Shown here piece by piece: positions 18,069 through 26,509 of a stretch of DNA of 64,000 nucleotides (position 1 is the first letter of the stretch; every line of letters begins with the position of its first letter). The position numbers were made by a program, and so were the translations under genes. The DNA is from Caldilineaceae bacterium (GTDB lineage: Bacteria; Chloroflexota; Anaerolineae; Caldilineales; Caldilineaceae): the NCBI GenBank assembly GCA_020846635.1, contig JADLDO010000070.1, positions 1-64,000 on the forward strand. The letters run 5' to 3'. The notes under the pieces are model-generated. The model was given only the letters and a program-made list of their open reading frames with translations, searched no databases and was not told the origin of the DNA.

Positions 18069-18212
18069 GAGTGTTCCTTTCGCCATGCTGTTTGAACAAA
18101 TCTGGGGCTGTACAAAATAACGACTCGACGGATCTGTTCAGTTTGAATTGATCTTTTACGGCGTAGACGCTTGGTACTCTTGGGGGAACACCGATGGAGG
18201 GTTTCAATGGAT

Positions 18213-18230
18213 CTAGCACATATGTTCTAG
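18213..18230. promoter_or_regulatory. 18-bp palindrome, putative operator of the divergent pump/regulator pair
   Basis: The site CTAGCACATATGTTCTAG is symmetrical except for one base pair (CTAG-ACATATGT-CTAG). It sits in the 265-bp AT-rich gap between the DHA2 exporter and the HxlR-type regulator, where a dimeric winged-helix repressor would be expected to bind. Confidence 0.5.
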
Positions 18231-18333
18231 TAATATACAACGATTACTTCAAAAAGTCAAGTACTAATTTGTTAAATTCTTTAGTGAGATTCATCACTTG
18301 AAGTCCTAGCAGGAGTGATGTATGCTATGAGGT

Positions 18334-18993
18334 ATGACAACACGAAGTTACAACCAATACTGCGGGCTAGCGTATGCCCTGGACATAATCGGAGAACGGT
18401 GGACGATCCTCATCGTCCGTGAATTGATGGCAGGCCCGCGCCGCTTCAAGGATCTGATGGAAGGGCTTCCCGACATCAGCACCAATTTGCTCTCGGATCG
18501 GTTGAAGAACTTGGAGCAGGAGGGAATTCTCGTCCGTCGCGTGCTGCCGCCACCGGCAGGGTCAGCGGTCTATGAACTGACTGCATTGGGCAATTCATTG
18601 GAAAAGAGTTTGCTTGAATTAGGGCGATGGGGCGCGCAATTTGTGCCGCCCATGTGCGAAGGGGTCAACGTGCTGCATTTGGGTTCCTACGCGCTGACGC
18701 ACAAGACCTTTTTCCGCCCGGAACGGGCGCAGGGAGTCAATGAAACCTACGAACTGCACATCGACAACGAGATTTTACATGTGCAGATTCAAGAGGGTGA
18801 GATTCACGTTCAGCAGGGAGAGGCGCACAAGGCGGAGTTGATTCTCCACACGGAAATGCCGATCTATCTGAGGTTGTTGTCGGGGCAGATTCAGCCGGAC
18901 GAGGCCATTGCTGAGGGGTTGATTGGCCTAGAAGGGGATCCCAGCGCCTTGCGCCGGTTTCTCGATATGTGCGGGCTGCCGAGCCTGCAATAG
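18334..18993 (+). CDS. HxlR-type transcriptional regulator with C-terminal SCP2-like domain
   Basis: A 219-aa regulator. Residues 5-100 form the HxlR winged helix (LDIIGERWTILIVRELMAGP, RRFKDLMEGLPDISTNLLSD recognition region, then the wing VRRVLPPPAGSAVYELT). Residues 120-215 form a second domain resembling sterol carrier/SCP2 folds (LHIDNEILHVQIQEGEIHV, AELILHTEMPIYLRLLSGQI), probably ligand sensing. The ribosome site is unusual: AGGAG lies 19 nt upstream and GAGGT immediately before the ATG. It likely controls the divergent DHA2 pump through the palindrome at 18213. Confidence 0.88.
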   Translation: MTTRSYNQYCGLAYALDIIGERWTILIVRELMAGPRRFKDLMEGLPDISTNLLSDRLKNLEQEGILVRRVLPPPAGSAVYELTALGNSLEKSLLELGRWGAQFVPPMCEGVNVLHLGSYALTHKTFFRPERAQGVNETYELHIDNEILHVQIQEGEIHVQQGEAHKAELILHTEMPIYLRLLSGQIQPDEAIAEGLIGLEGDPSALRRFLDMCGLPSLQ

Positions 18994-19001
18994 TGGGACA
19001 A

Positions 19002-19034
19002 CAGAAGTGGGCACTCATCCTGTGCCCACTTCTG
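19002..19034. terminator. Bidirectional terminator hairpin
   Basis: A perfect 12-bp inverted repeat (CAGAAGTGGGCA, 9-nt loop, TGCCCACTTCTG) lies 9 bp past the regulator stop and 15 bp before the convergent sulfatase stop. Confidence 0.75.
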
Positions 19035-19048
19035 CGTATTTCGCGGCG

Positions 19049-20491
19049 TTATGCCGTGGGAAAACCTCGTTCATCAACGGCGAAGGGCGTGACATCACTG
19101 GTCTGCACCAGCCAATCCAACAGGCGTCTTTCCAGTTGTTGGCGCACTGCGTGATAGGCTGGGTTTCCATAGCAGTTGGTCAATTCCTGCGGATCGCTGC
19201 ACAGGTCATACAGTTCGTTTTGTCCGGTGGGCCGATAGACCAGCCGGTGGGTGGCGGTACGCATGGCGACAACGCGCCCCACGCTGTCTGGAAAGTCCTG
19301 CTGCTGTTGGCCTTTGGGGTAGTAGATGTGGGAGGCAGTCCGCGCAAACTTATCGCGGCTGGGCTTGCCTTCAAAGGCGTGCGGTTCGTGGCGCGCATAG
19401 CCGCCTTCTGTAAAAGCGGCTCGCTCCGCATTGCCCGCAGCCCCCTGTAATTGGTCTGCATAGCTGACCGCAAAGTGGCTGTGTTGGGCAGCAATCCCGG
19501 CTTGCTCCAACGTAGTCGCCATCAGGTCAAACAACTCCACCGGCTCATGCACGACATGACCGGCTTTGCCTCCTGGTGTACGCACGATGAGCGGCACGCG
19601 TGTAATAACGTCCTCTCCGGCGCTGGGCCACTTCTCCACCAAGCCATAGTCACCCGCATAATCGCCGTGGTCGGAGAAGAAAGAGACAGTTGTGCTGTCT
19701 GCCAGGCCAGTCTCCTCCAGTGTTTCCAACAGTTGACCCAACAAATCGTCGATCAACGCGGTCATGCCCAAGTAGACTGCCTGGATTTTCCGCAGCAGCG
19801 CGTCATGCATGGCGCGCTCCAGTTGATCCAGCCGCCGGTAGCGGCGGATCAACGCATGGAAATCGGGCCTGTTGGGCAGATTGGCAGGACGCAGCGGCGG
19901 CAGATCGTCGGGGTTCACCAGATCGTGCCAGGGTTGGGGTGCTGAATAGGGACAGTGGGGCAAGGTGAGCGGCAGATAGAGGACAAAGGGCTCTTTGGGG
20001 CGTGAGCGTAAAAACTCAATCCCCGCTTGCACATTGGCATAGTCGCCATGCTGCTCCAGCGGGCCGTTATAGGGTTCATAGAGAAAGCTGTAGTAGCGTG
20101 GGTCATCCACTGCAAAGGGATTGGGGCCAAATAGACCACTGCCCCGGCGCTGGGCCACATCCACGCTGCTTGCAAAGCTCTCGGTTGCCAGCAGATCGTT
20201 TTTGCCATACCAGTGAACTGCATAGCCGGCCTGTTTCAGATAGCGCAGTAGATTCGGCTCGTCGGGTCGCAGCATGTGCCAGAGCGTGCGATGACCGCGC
20301 ACGTGGGGATACCAGCCTGTCATCAGGCTGCAGCGCGATGGGGTGCAGACAGAGTGTTGCACATGGCATTGTTCGAAGCGCGTCCCCTGGGCAGCCAACG
20401 TGTCAATGTTGGGTGTCTGCACCAGCGGATGACCATAGCAGCCTACGCTCTCGGCGCGCAGTTCATCGGGCATGAAAAAGATAAAGTTCAT
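19049..20491 (-). CDS. Type I sulfatase (formylglycine-dependent)
   Basis: A 480-aa sulfatase of the alkaline-phosphatase superfamily, hydrolysing a sulfate ester. The formylglycine motif is CTPSR (in HSVCTPSRCSLMTG, about residue 49), so maturation by a formylglycine-generating enzyme is required. Metal ligands are MPDE near the start and FFSDHGDYAGD later. No signal peptide is seen, so action in the cytoplasm or an unrecognised export route is possible. The start at 20491 opens MNFIFFMPDELR, the usual family start. It is last of three minus-strand genes with the second sulfatase (37 bp upstream) and a glycosyltransferase. Confidence 0.93.
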   Translation of the reverse strand: MNFIFFMPDELRAESVGCYGHPLVQTPNIDTLAAQGTRFEQCHVQHSVCTPSRCSLMTGWYPHVRGHRTLWHMLRPDEPNLLRYLKQAGYAVHWYGKNDLLATESFASSVDVAQRRGSGLFGPNPFAVDDPRYYSFLYEPYNGPLEQHGDYANVQAGIEFLRSRPKEPFVLYLPLTLPHCPYSAPQPWHDLVNPDDLPPLRPANLPNRPDFHALIRRYRRLDQLERAMHDALLRKIQAVYLGMTALIDDLLGQLLETLEETGLADSTTVSFFSDHGDYAGDYGLVEKWPSAGEDVITRVPLIVRTPGGKAGHVVHEPVELFDLMATTLEQAGIAAQHSHFAVSYADQLQGAAGNAERAAFTEGGYARHEPHAFEGKPSRDKFARTASHIYYPKGQQQQDFPDSVGRVVAMRTATHRLVYRPTGQNELYDLCSDPQELTNCYGNPAYHAVRQQLERRLLDWLVQTSDVTPFAVDERGFPTA

Positions 20492-20528
20492 GGGTATCTC
20501 TTGAGGCTGTTCTCTTGGGGATGTTTTC

Positions 20529-22028
20529 TTAAGAAGTCTCTTGGGCCAGGCTGTCGGCTGGCCCCCAGGGAGCCAGTGCCACTGTGCCATAGGCGTTGAA
20601 GATCATGTCCTGTTCACGCGCGGCAAAGCGCCACATCTTGCGCACCAGCGATTGCTTGATCGCTTGATATTCCGGCCTCTCTGCTACATTCACCATCTCG
20701 GCTGGATCGTTCTCCAGATCATACAACTCGTCAAAGTCGAAGCCATTATAGACATATTTGTGCGATTGGGTCGCGACGATGCGCTGTGTGTAATACAACT
20801 CCACCCCGTTAAACTGGCTGTAGACGGCATCGGGCCAATCGTCCGGTGTCTCACCTTGCAGAAAGGGAACCATGCTGCGCCCGGTCAATCCTTCCGGCAC
20901 AGGCACACCCGCCAGTTCTAAGAAGGTCGGCGCAAAGTCAGCCAGGGTGATAAAGGCATCTATGCTGCGCCCGCTCCCCTCAATACCTTTGGGCCAGCGC
21001 ATGATGCAGGGAATGTGATAGGCCTCGCGGAAGGCAGCTACGCCCTTCATATATAGACCATGCGCGCCCAGATAGTCGCCGTGATCCGAAAGAAAGATGA
21101 CCAGCGTATCATCGGCCTGACCACTGGCATCCAACGCGTCCAGGACCTCACCAAAGAGCGCATCTTCCAGGTTGCAATAGGCCCAGTAATGGGCAATGGA
21201 TTCTCGTACTTCGTCTTCGCTCAGTTGATCCCAAAGCTGGCGGCGTTGGCGTTGGGCAATGCGCGGCTTGTCCTCCAGCGTATCCGCATAGCTGGCGGGC
21301 AGGGTTACGTCTGCCGGGTTGATTTTCTTTACAAACTTTTCAGGGACGTTGTAGGGGTCGTGCGGCCCCACCGGCCCCACAAAGAGACACCACGGCTTTT
21401 CCTGGCGGGTCAGCTCGCCCAGCGCATCCAGCGCAGCTTGCACCACCTTCGCATCGTGCAAGGCTTCATAGCCCTTTGGCCCCCCATCGGGCAGCGTCTT
21501 ATAGAGCGCGATGTCACCCCATCCAGGCCGCTGCACATGCCCGCGGCGGCGCGTGTCGCCATTTGGGTTGTCCGGCAGTTTACCGGGTGGATTGACAGGG
21601 CCATGCCGCCACTGGTCAATGGTGCGATGGTGCAGCGTGCCTTTGTTCCCGGTCACTTCGCGTTCTTCCCAGCCCCGGTCGGCTGGCCCTTCTTCCACCG
21701 ATACATGCCACTTGCCGCAGAGCGTCAGCTTATATCCCGCTTCGGCGAGCAGTTCCGAGAAGGTAATCACCCCCTCCGCCAGCCCATAATGGATGGCTGT
21801 CGGCGTGCAGACGTTGTTATAGACGCCGTGGCGGCTGGGGTAGAGGCCCGTCATAAAAGTGGCGCGCGATGGGCAGCAGTGTGCAGCGGGCGTGTAGGTC
21901 TGGGTAAAGCGGATGCCCTCGGCAGCAAGCTTGTCGGCGAACGGCGTGGGGCAGGGATGACCGGGCGCGACAACATCCGCCTGCTCCTGGTCAGTCATGA
22001 AGATGAGGATATTGGGGCGAGAAGCCAT
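20529..22028 (-). CDS. Type I sulfatase (formylglycine-dependent)
   Basis: A 499-aa sulfatase. RPNILIFMTDQEQADV opens the protein (first metal ligand), CCPSR in AAHCCPSRATFMTGLYPSRHG (about residue 51) is the formylglycine site, and IFLSDHGDYLGAHGLYMKG carries the second metal cluster. It shares only the family core with its neighbour at 19049, so the pair probably attacks different sulfated groups. No signal peptide. Middle gene of the minus-strand glycosyltransferase-sulfatase-sulfatase run. Substrate specificity (carbohydrate or aryl) cannot be read; the surrounding sugar genes favour carbohydrate. Confidence 0.93.
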   Translation of the reverse strand: MASRPNILIFMTDQEQADVVAPGHPCPTPFADKLAAEGIRFTQTYTPAAHCCPSRATFMTGLYPSRHGVYNNVCTPTAIHYGLAEGVITFSELLAEAGYKLTLCGKWHVSVEEGPADRGWEEREVTGNKGTLHHRTIDQWRHGPVNPPGKLPDNPNGDTRRRGHVQRPGWGDIALYKTLPDGGPKGYEALHDAKVVQAALDALGELTRQEKPWCLFVGPVGPHDPYNVPEKFVKKINPADVTLPASYADTLEDKPRIAQRQRRQLWDQLSEDEVRESIAHYWAYCNLEDALFGEVLDALDASGQADDTLVIFLSDHGDYLGAHGLYMKGVAAFREAYHIPCIMRWPKGIEGSGRSIDAFITLADFAPTFLELAGVPVPEGLTGRSMVPFLQGETPDDWPDAVYSQFNGVELYYTQRIVATQSHKYVYNGFDFDELYDLENDPAEMVNVAERPEYQAIKQSLVRKMWRFAAREQDMIFNAYGTVALAPWGPADSLAQETS

Positions 22029-22071
22029 GCGTTTTCTTTCTCTTGTTCTTTTTTTGTGTGCGGTGTTAAAT

Positions 22072-23217
22072 TCAATGATGTCTAGGAAACTGCCTGCGAT
22101 TTAGGTGTCGAGCCATCTGGTCGATCGCGACAAGAGGCTTGTCGGAAAGGGGCTCTGTGGGCAGGTGGAAGCTGCTCTCCAGAGACATCCGTCTTTCTTC
22201 GAGCATACGTTCGTAGAGCGCCACGTAGTCGCGCGCCATGCGTGAGGCGCTAAAACGTTCCTCGAAAACTCGGCGGCACTCTCTCCGGTCGATTGTCTCC
22301 ACGCGCTCTACTGCCTGCACCGTCTCTGCGAGATCATGCACAACGAAGCCCGTCTTGCCATCGTGCAGCACTTCCGGCACCGCGCCATGTTCATAGGCAA
22401 TGACAGGCGTGCCACAGGCCATTGCTTCGATCATCACCAGGCCAAAAGGCTCAGGCCAGTTAATGGGAAACAGGAGGGCATAGGCGTTGCGCAGGAACTC
22501 CCCCTTCTCTCCTTCACCAACTTCGCCAACATACTCGATGAGCGGATGATCCAGCAAAGGCTTGATCTCCGCCTGGAAATACTCCTCGTCTGCCGGATCG
22601 ATCTTGGCGGCAATCTTGAGGGGCATGTTGACCCGCTTGGCGACCTCGATCGCCCGGTCCACTCGCTTTTCCGGCGAGATGCGTCCGAGAAAAGCCAAGT
22701 ACTCGCCAGGCTGCGCGCTCGCTGTATAGAGATCAACCGGCAGACCATGATAGACCGTACCCTGCCAATTCACCCAGGGCAACGGCTCGCGTTGGGCATT
22801 CGAAATAGAGACCAGCGGCATCTCTCGGAACTCTTGATAGAGCGGAACCAGGTCGGGGATATCCAGTCGCCCATGCAGCGTGGTCACATTTAGCATACCG
22901 TATCGTCTACTCAGCGGGAAATGCAGGTAATCTAGGTGAAAGTGGATGATGTCGAAATTGTCCACCTGCTGAACCACCTGCTCCAGCATGAGGATATGGT
23001 GGGCCATCTGGTCCACACACTCTGGATCGAGGCGCAGCGAACGTTCGCAAGGGGCCACCAACCGCGCTTGCGTCACCGAATCGCCGCTGGCGAACAGAGT
23101 CACTTCATGGCCCTGCTGTACCAATTCTTCGGTTAGAAACGAAACGACACGCTCTGTACCCCCATATAATTTCGGGGGGACGCTTTCATAAAGCGGTGAA
23201 ACTTGTGCGATTCGCAT
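22072..23217 (-). CDS. Glycosyltransferase family 4
   Basis: A 381-aa GT-B fold glycosyltransferase. The N-terminal half has the acceptor-side GGTERVVSFLTEELVQQGHEV. The C-terminal half has AFLGRISPEKRVDRAIE and the nucleotide-sugar E-x7-E motif in EPFGLVMIEAMACGTPVIAY. It transfers a sugar from an NDP-sugar with retention; donor and acceptor unknown. The start at 23217 opens MRIAQVSPLYESVPPKLYGG and has AGAGG upstream. Open sequence upstream contains a 14-bp tandem repeat and is probably leader. It heads the operon with the two sulfatases and is divergent from the GH65 fusion gene. Confidence 0.9.
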   Translation of the reverse strand: MRIAQVSPLYESVPPKLYGGTERVVSFLTEELVQQGHEVTLFASGDSVTQARLVAPCERSLRLDPECVDQMAHHILMLEQVVQQVDNFDIIHFHLDYLHFPLSRRYGMLNVTTLHGRLDIPDLVPLYQEFREMPLVSISNAQREPLPWVNWQGTVYHGLPVDLYTASAQPGEYLAFLGRISPEKRVDRAIEVAKRVNMPLKIAAKIDPADEEYFQAEIKPLLDHPLIEYVGEVGEGEKGEFLRNAYALLFPINWPEPFGLVMIEAMACGTPVIAYEHGAVPEVLHDGKTGFVVHDLAETVQAVERVETIDRRECRRVFEERFSASRMARDYVALYERMLEERRMSLESSFHLPTEPLSDKPLVAIDQMARHLNRRQFPRHH

Positions 23218-23640
23218 CGTCTTTACCTCTTTGCTTTCTGCCACATACTTTCTGCCACATACTTTCTGCCACATACTTCGCCACATGCCTTTCGCAACAA
23301 AAAAACTGCGATCAACATCCTCACGAATAACACCCACAAGCAGCGGAATTCGGTAATCTTCCTACTGATCCAGCGGGTGCGTTGCCTTACACTTGTGGTG
23401 ACACAATTCGGAAAATTTCAGGTTTTGCCCCGGCTGAGTAGATGGCGCACCATTGTGATCCAAATGTGCTGCCTGTGCGACTTGGCTACCCCTCCGTGTC
23501 GCTTGTGGCATCGCGTCCTGTACTCTTTGGATATGAGGCATGCTATTGGGCTGTACGCCAAGCTGTCATTCGAGAGGAAGGTGTCCACATTGCTCAAAGA
23601 TCAAACGCTTGAGTTGAACCGCCACAGGCGGAAGTCGGCC
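23218..23640. other. Divergent control region between glycosyltransferase and phosphorylase operons
   Basis: This 423-bp stretch separates two divergent operons. It holds the 14-bp tandem repeat next to the glycosyltransferase and AT-rich DNA around 23280-23420. I found no clear sigma-70 hexamer pair and no copy of the CAACGTTG palindrome seen at 30029. The rightward frame is open throughout, but the usual start of the mutase domain is at 23641. Confidence 0.55.
23234..23287. repeat. 14-bp tandem repeat in the glycosyltransferase leader
   Basis: Three perfect copies of CTTTCTGCCACATA lie head to tail at 23234-23275, followed by a degenerate fourth. Read on the minus strand each copy contains an ATG, 17-70 bp upstream of the chosen glycosyltransferase start. 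Because 14 is not a multiple of three, these ATGs fall in different frames. Confidence 0.9.
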
Positions 23641-26490
23641 ATGCATCCCCTGATCCGCGCACTGCTGTTCGACCTGGATGGGGTCATTACCGACACTGCG
23701 GAATTTCACTATCGGGCCTGGAAGCAGCTCGCCGACGAAGAAGGTATCCCCTTTAGCCGTGAAGATAACGAGCAACTGCGTGGGGTTTCGCGCCGGGAGT
23801 CGCTCAATCTCCTGTTAAAGGGGCGGGAGATCGACGAGGCAACCGCCGAAGCCTGGATGGCGCGCAAGAACGGCTACTATCGGGAGATGATCGAGAAGAT
23901 CTCACAAGCGGATTTGCTGCCCGGTGCCGCGCCGTTGCTGGCCCAGGCGCGCACGTCTGGGCTCAAAACCGCGCTGGTCTCTGCCAGCCGCAACGCGCCC
24001 GATGTGGTCGAACGCCTGGGCATTGCCGATCAGTTCGATGTCATCGCCACTGCCGGTGATGTGCGCCGCCAGAAGCCCGCCCCGGATCTCTTTCTGGAAG
24101 CCGCCAAACGGCTCAATATCGCCCCTGGGCAATGCCTGGTGGTCGAAGATGCCGCGTCGGGCATTGCCGCCGCTGGGGCCGCGGGCATGGTATCGGTGGG
24201 CCTGGGGCCGGAGGAGCGGGTGGGCAATGCGGATAAGGTCTTGCCCAGCCTGGATGGGGTGCAGGTGGACGATCTGTTGCAGGCTGCCAACTGGCGGATT
24301 GTCGAGAGTCGCTTTGATGCGAACCAGCAGCACTCGCGCGAGACGATCTTTACCATCGGCAACGGCAATCTAGGGACCCGCGGAACCTTTGAGGAAGGCT
24401 ATCCAGACCAGCGGCAGGCCACGCTCATGCATGGCATTTGGGACGATGTTCCCCTTGTCTACACAGAGTTAGCCAATACCTTTGATTGGACGGTGATCGA
24501 TCTGTGGATCAACGACCAACCCTTTCGGATGGACCGCGGGACAGTCAGCCATTACACCCGCTATCTGGACACCAAGACCGGCGAACTGCATCGTCGCCTG
24601 CGCTGGACGCCCCAAATCGGCCCCAGTGTCGAACTCCGCTTCATGCGCTTTGCCTCTCTGGATGATCCCCACGCAATGGCCGTCCGTTTGCAGGTTGTGG
24701 CGCTTGACGAGACGGTTACGGTGGCTGTGCGTGCTCGCCTGGATGGTCATGTGGAGAACGAGGGGCTGCTGCATTGGCGGCTGATAGAGCAGGGAGAGGA
24801 GCAAGGCACTGTCCATCTCTACGCCCACACCCGGCATGACAATCACAGCGTCATGCAGGCCATGCGCGTCAATCAAGCAGGTCTCCAAGCCGGCATCCGC
24901 TATGCCGACTCGCCCCGCTCTCCGGGTATGCAGATGGAGGGTACGCTGGAGCCGGAGCAGGTCTGGACGGTGGATAAGCTGGTGGCGGTATACACGGATC
25001 GCGATGGCGTTGATTTGCAGGAGGCCGCGGCTGAGAAAGTTGAATCATTGGCGAAGATGGGCTTCGACCGCTTGCAGGAGAACAACCGCGCCGCCTGGGC
25101 CGCGTTCTGGAACGACAGTGATGTGATCATCGAGGGCGATGATGAAGCACAGCAGGCCCTGCGTCACGCCTTGTTCCAACTGCGTATCGCTGCCTCCAGC
25201 CATGATGAGCGGGTCAGCATCGGCGCGAAGTCGCTGAGCGGCTTTGGCTACCGTGGGCATGTTTTTTGGGACACAGAAACCTTCATGCTGCCCTTTTTTA
25301 CCTTTACCCAGCCCAACCTTGCCCACAACATGCTGATGTATCGCTGGCATACCCTGCCGGGAGCCCGGCGCAAAGCAGCCGCAGGCAGCTTCGAGGGTGC
25401 GCAGTTTGCCTGGGAGAGCGCGGAAACTGGCGACGAAGTGACGCCGCGCTGGGTCTTGCCCCCCTTTGAGAGCATCCGCCTGACAAGCGAGGGCATCCGC
25501 TGGCCCACAAGTGAGATCAGGCTCATCCGTATCTGGTGTGGCGACATTGAAATCCATATCAGCGCCGACATCGCCTATGCCATCTGGCAATACTGGAGCA
25601 TGACAGGTGACGATGCCTTTATGCGCAATTATGGGGCTGAGATTCTGCTGGAAACCGCGCGTTTCTGGGAAAGCCGGGTGGAACCCGACATCCACGAACC
25701 TGGCACCTTTTCCATCTCAAACATCATCGGCCCCGACGAATATCATGACCATGTGGACAACAATGCCTACACCAACAGCATGGTCGCTTGGCACTTGCAC
25801 CGGGCGCTGGAGATCATGACCTGGTTGGAGAGCAATGCTACCCACCGCGCAGACGAGTTGAAGGTCAGATTGGGCCTCTCGGCGGAACGGCTGGGCCGCT
25901 GGCGCGAGATCAGCGACAATCTGCTGATCCTGCACAACATGGAAACCGGCCTGATCGAGCAGTTCAAGGGTTTCTTTCAACTGCCTGAGGTCGAATGGGA
26001 ACTGTATGAGGGGCGGACAGCCTCCATGCAGAGCCTATTGGGCATCGAGGGGGCCAATGCGCGCCAGGTTCTCAAGCAGCCTGACGTGATCCTGCTGCTC
26101 TGCCTGCTGCGCGACCAGTATGGGGCAAAGGAGTGGCAGGCCAATTGGGATTACTATGTCCCACGTACAGACCATACCTATGGTTCCTCCCTGGGGCCTG
26201 CCATCCACGCCTGGGCAGCCTGCATCATGGAACAGCCGGAGTTGGCCTACGATTTCTTCATGCTGGCCGCGCGGGCCGACCTTGACGATGTGCGCGGCAA
26301 TGCTGCGGAAGGCATCCACGCCGCTTCAGCAGGGGGAATCTGGCAGGCTGCCGTCTTTGGTTTTGGTGGGCTGCGCATCCGCGGCGAAGAGTACACGACC
26401 GAACCCCGCTTGCCCGCCCATTGGAAGCGGCTGGCCTTCAAGTTCTACCTGCGCGGCCAGCAGCACGAAGTGGACTTACGCAATGAATGA
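23641..26490 (+). CDS. Fused beta-phosphoglucomutase and GH65 disaccharide phosphorylase
   Basis: A 949-aa two-domain enzyme. Residues 1-215 are a HAD beta-phosphoglucomutase: LLFDLDGVITDT with nucleophile Asp11 and general acid Asp13, VSASRNAPD (motif 2), RRQKPAPDLF (motif 3) and CLVVEDAASGI (motif 4). Residues about 225-949 are a GH65 inverting phosphorylase, with WDTETFMLPFF substrate binding and GPDEYHDHVDNN, whose Glu700 is the likely general acid. GH65 phosphorylases split alpha-glucobioses (maltose, trehalose, kojibiose, nigerose) to glucose and beta-glucose 1-phosphate, which the mutase turns into glucose 6-phosphate, so the fusion joins consecutive steps. The ATG at 23641 gives the canonical domain start. 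The ABC importer follows 19 bp later. Exact disaccharide unknown. Confidence 0.92.
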   Translation: MHPLIRALLFDLDGVITDTAEFHYRAWKQLADEEGIPFSREDNEQLRGVSRRESLNLLLKGREIDEATAEAWMARKNGYYREMIEKISQADLLPGAAPLLAQARTSGLKTALVSASRNAPDVVERLGIADQFDVIATAGDVRRQKPAPDLFLEAAKRLNIAPGQCLVVEDAASGIAAAGAAGMVSVGLGPEERVGNADKVLPSLDGVQVDDLLQAANWRIVESRFDANQQHSRETIFTIGNGNLGTRGTFEEGYPDQRQATLMHGIWDDVPLVYTELANTFDWTVIDLWINDQPFRMDRGTVSHYTRYLDTKTGELHRRLRWTPQIGPSVELRFMRFASLDDPHAMAVRLQVVALDETVTVAVRARLDGHVENEGLLHWRLIEQGEEQGTVHLYAHTRHDNHSVMQAMRVNQAGLQAGIRYADSPRSPGMQMEGTLEPEQVWTVDKLVAVYTDRDGVDLQEAAAEKVESLAKMGFDRLQENNRAAWAAFWNDSDVIIEGDDEAQQALRHALFQLRIAASSHDERVSIGAKSLSGFGYRGHVFWDTETFMLPFFTFTQPNLAHNMLMYRWHTLPGARRKAAAGSFEGAQFAWESAETGDEVTPRWVLPPFESIRLTSEGIRWPTSEIRLIRIWCGDIEIHISADIAYAIWQYWSMTGDDAFMRNYGAEILLETARFWESRVEPDIHEPGTFSISNIIGPDEYHDHVDNNAYTNSMVAWHLHRALEIMTWLESNATHRADELKVRLGLSAERLGRWREISDNLLILHNMETGLIEQFKGFFQLPEVEWELYEGRTASMQSLLGIEGANARQVLKQPDVILLLCLLRDQYGAKEWQANWDYYVPRTDHTYGSSLGPAIHAWAACIMEQPELAYDFFMLAARADLDDVRGNAAEGIHAASAGGIWQAAVFGFGGLRIRGEEYTTEPRLPAHWKRLAFKFYLRGQQHEVDLRNE

Positions 26491-26509
26491 GAGAAAGGAA
26501 AAGAGAACG

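Noticed and set aside
23234..23287. CRISPR-like array
   Set aside because: Repeats are 14 bp with no spacers and no cas genes are near.
23203..23640. N-terminal extension of the mutase-GH65 fusion
   Set aside because: The residues have no family likeness and cross the tandem repeat; the normal HAD start is at 23641.
26120..26509. Extension of the binding-protein frame into the phosphorylase gene
   Set aside because: The lipoprotein signal starts at 26510 with its own ribosome site.
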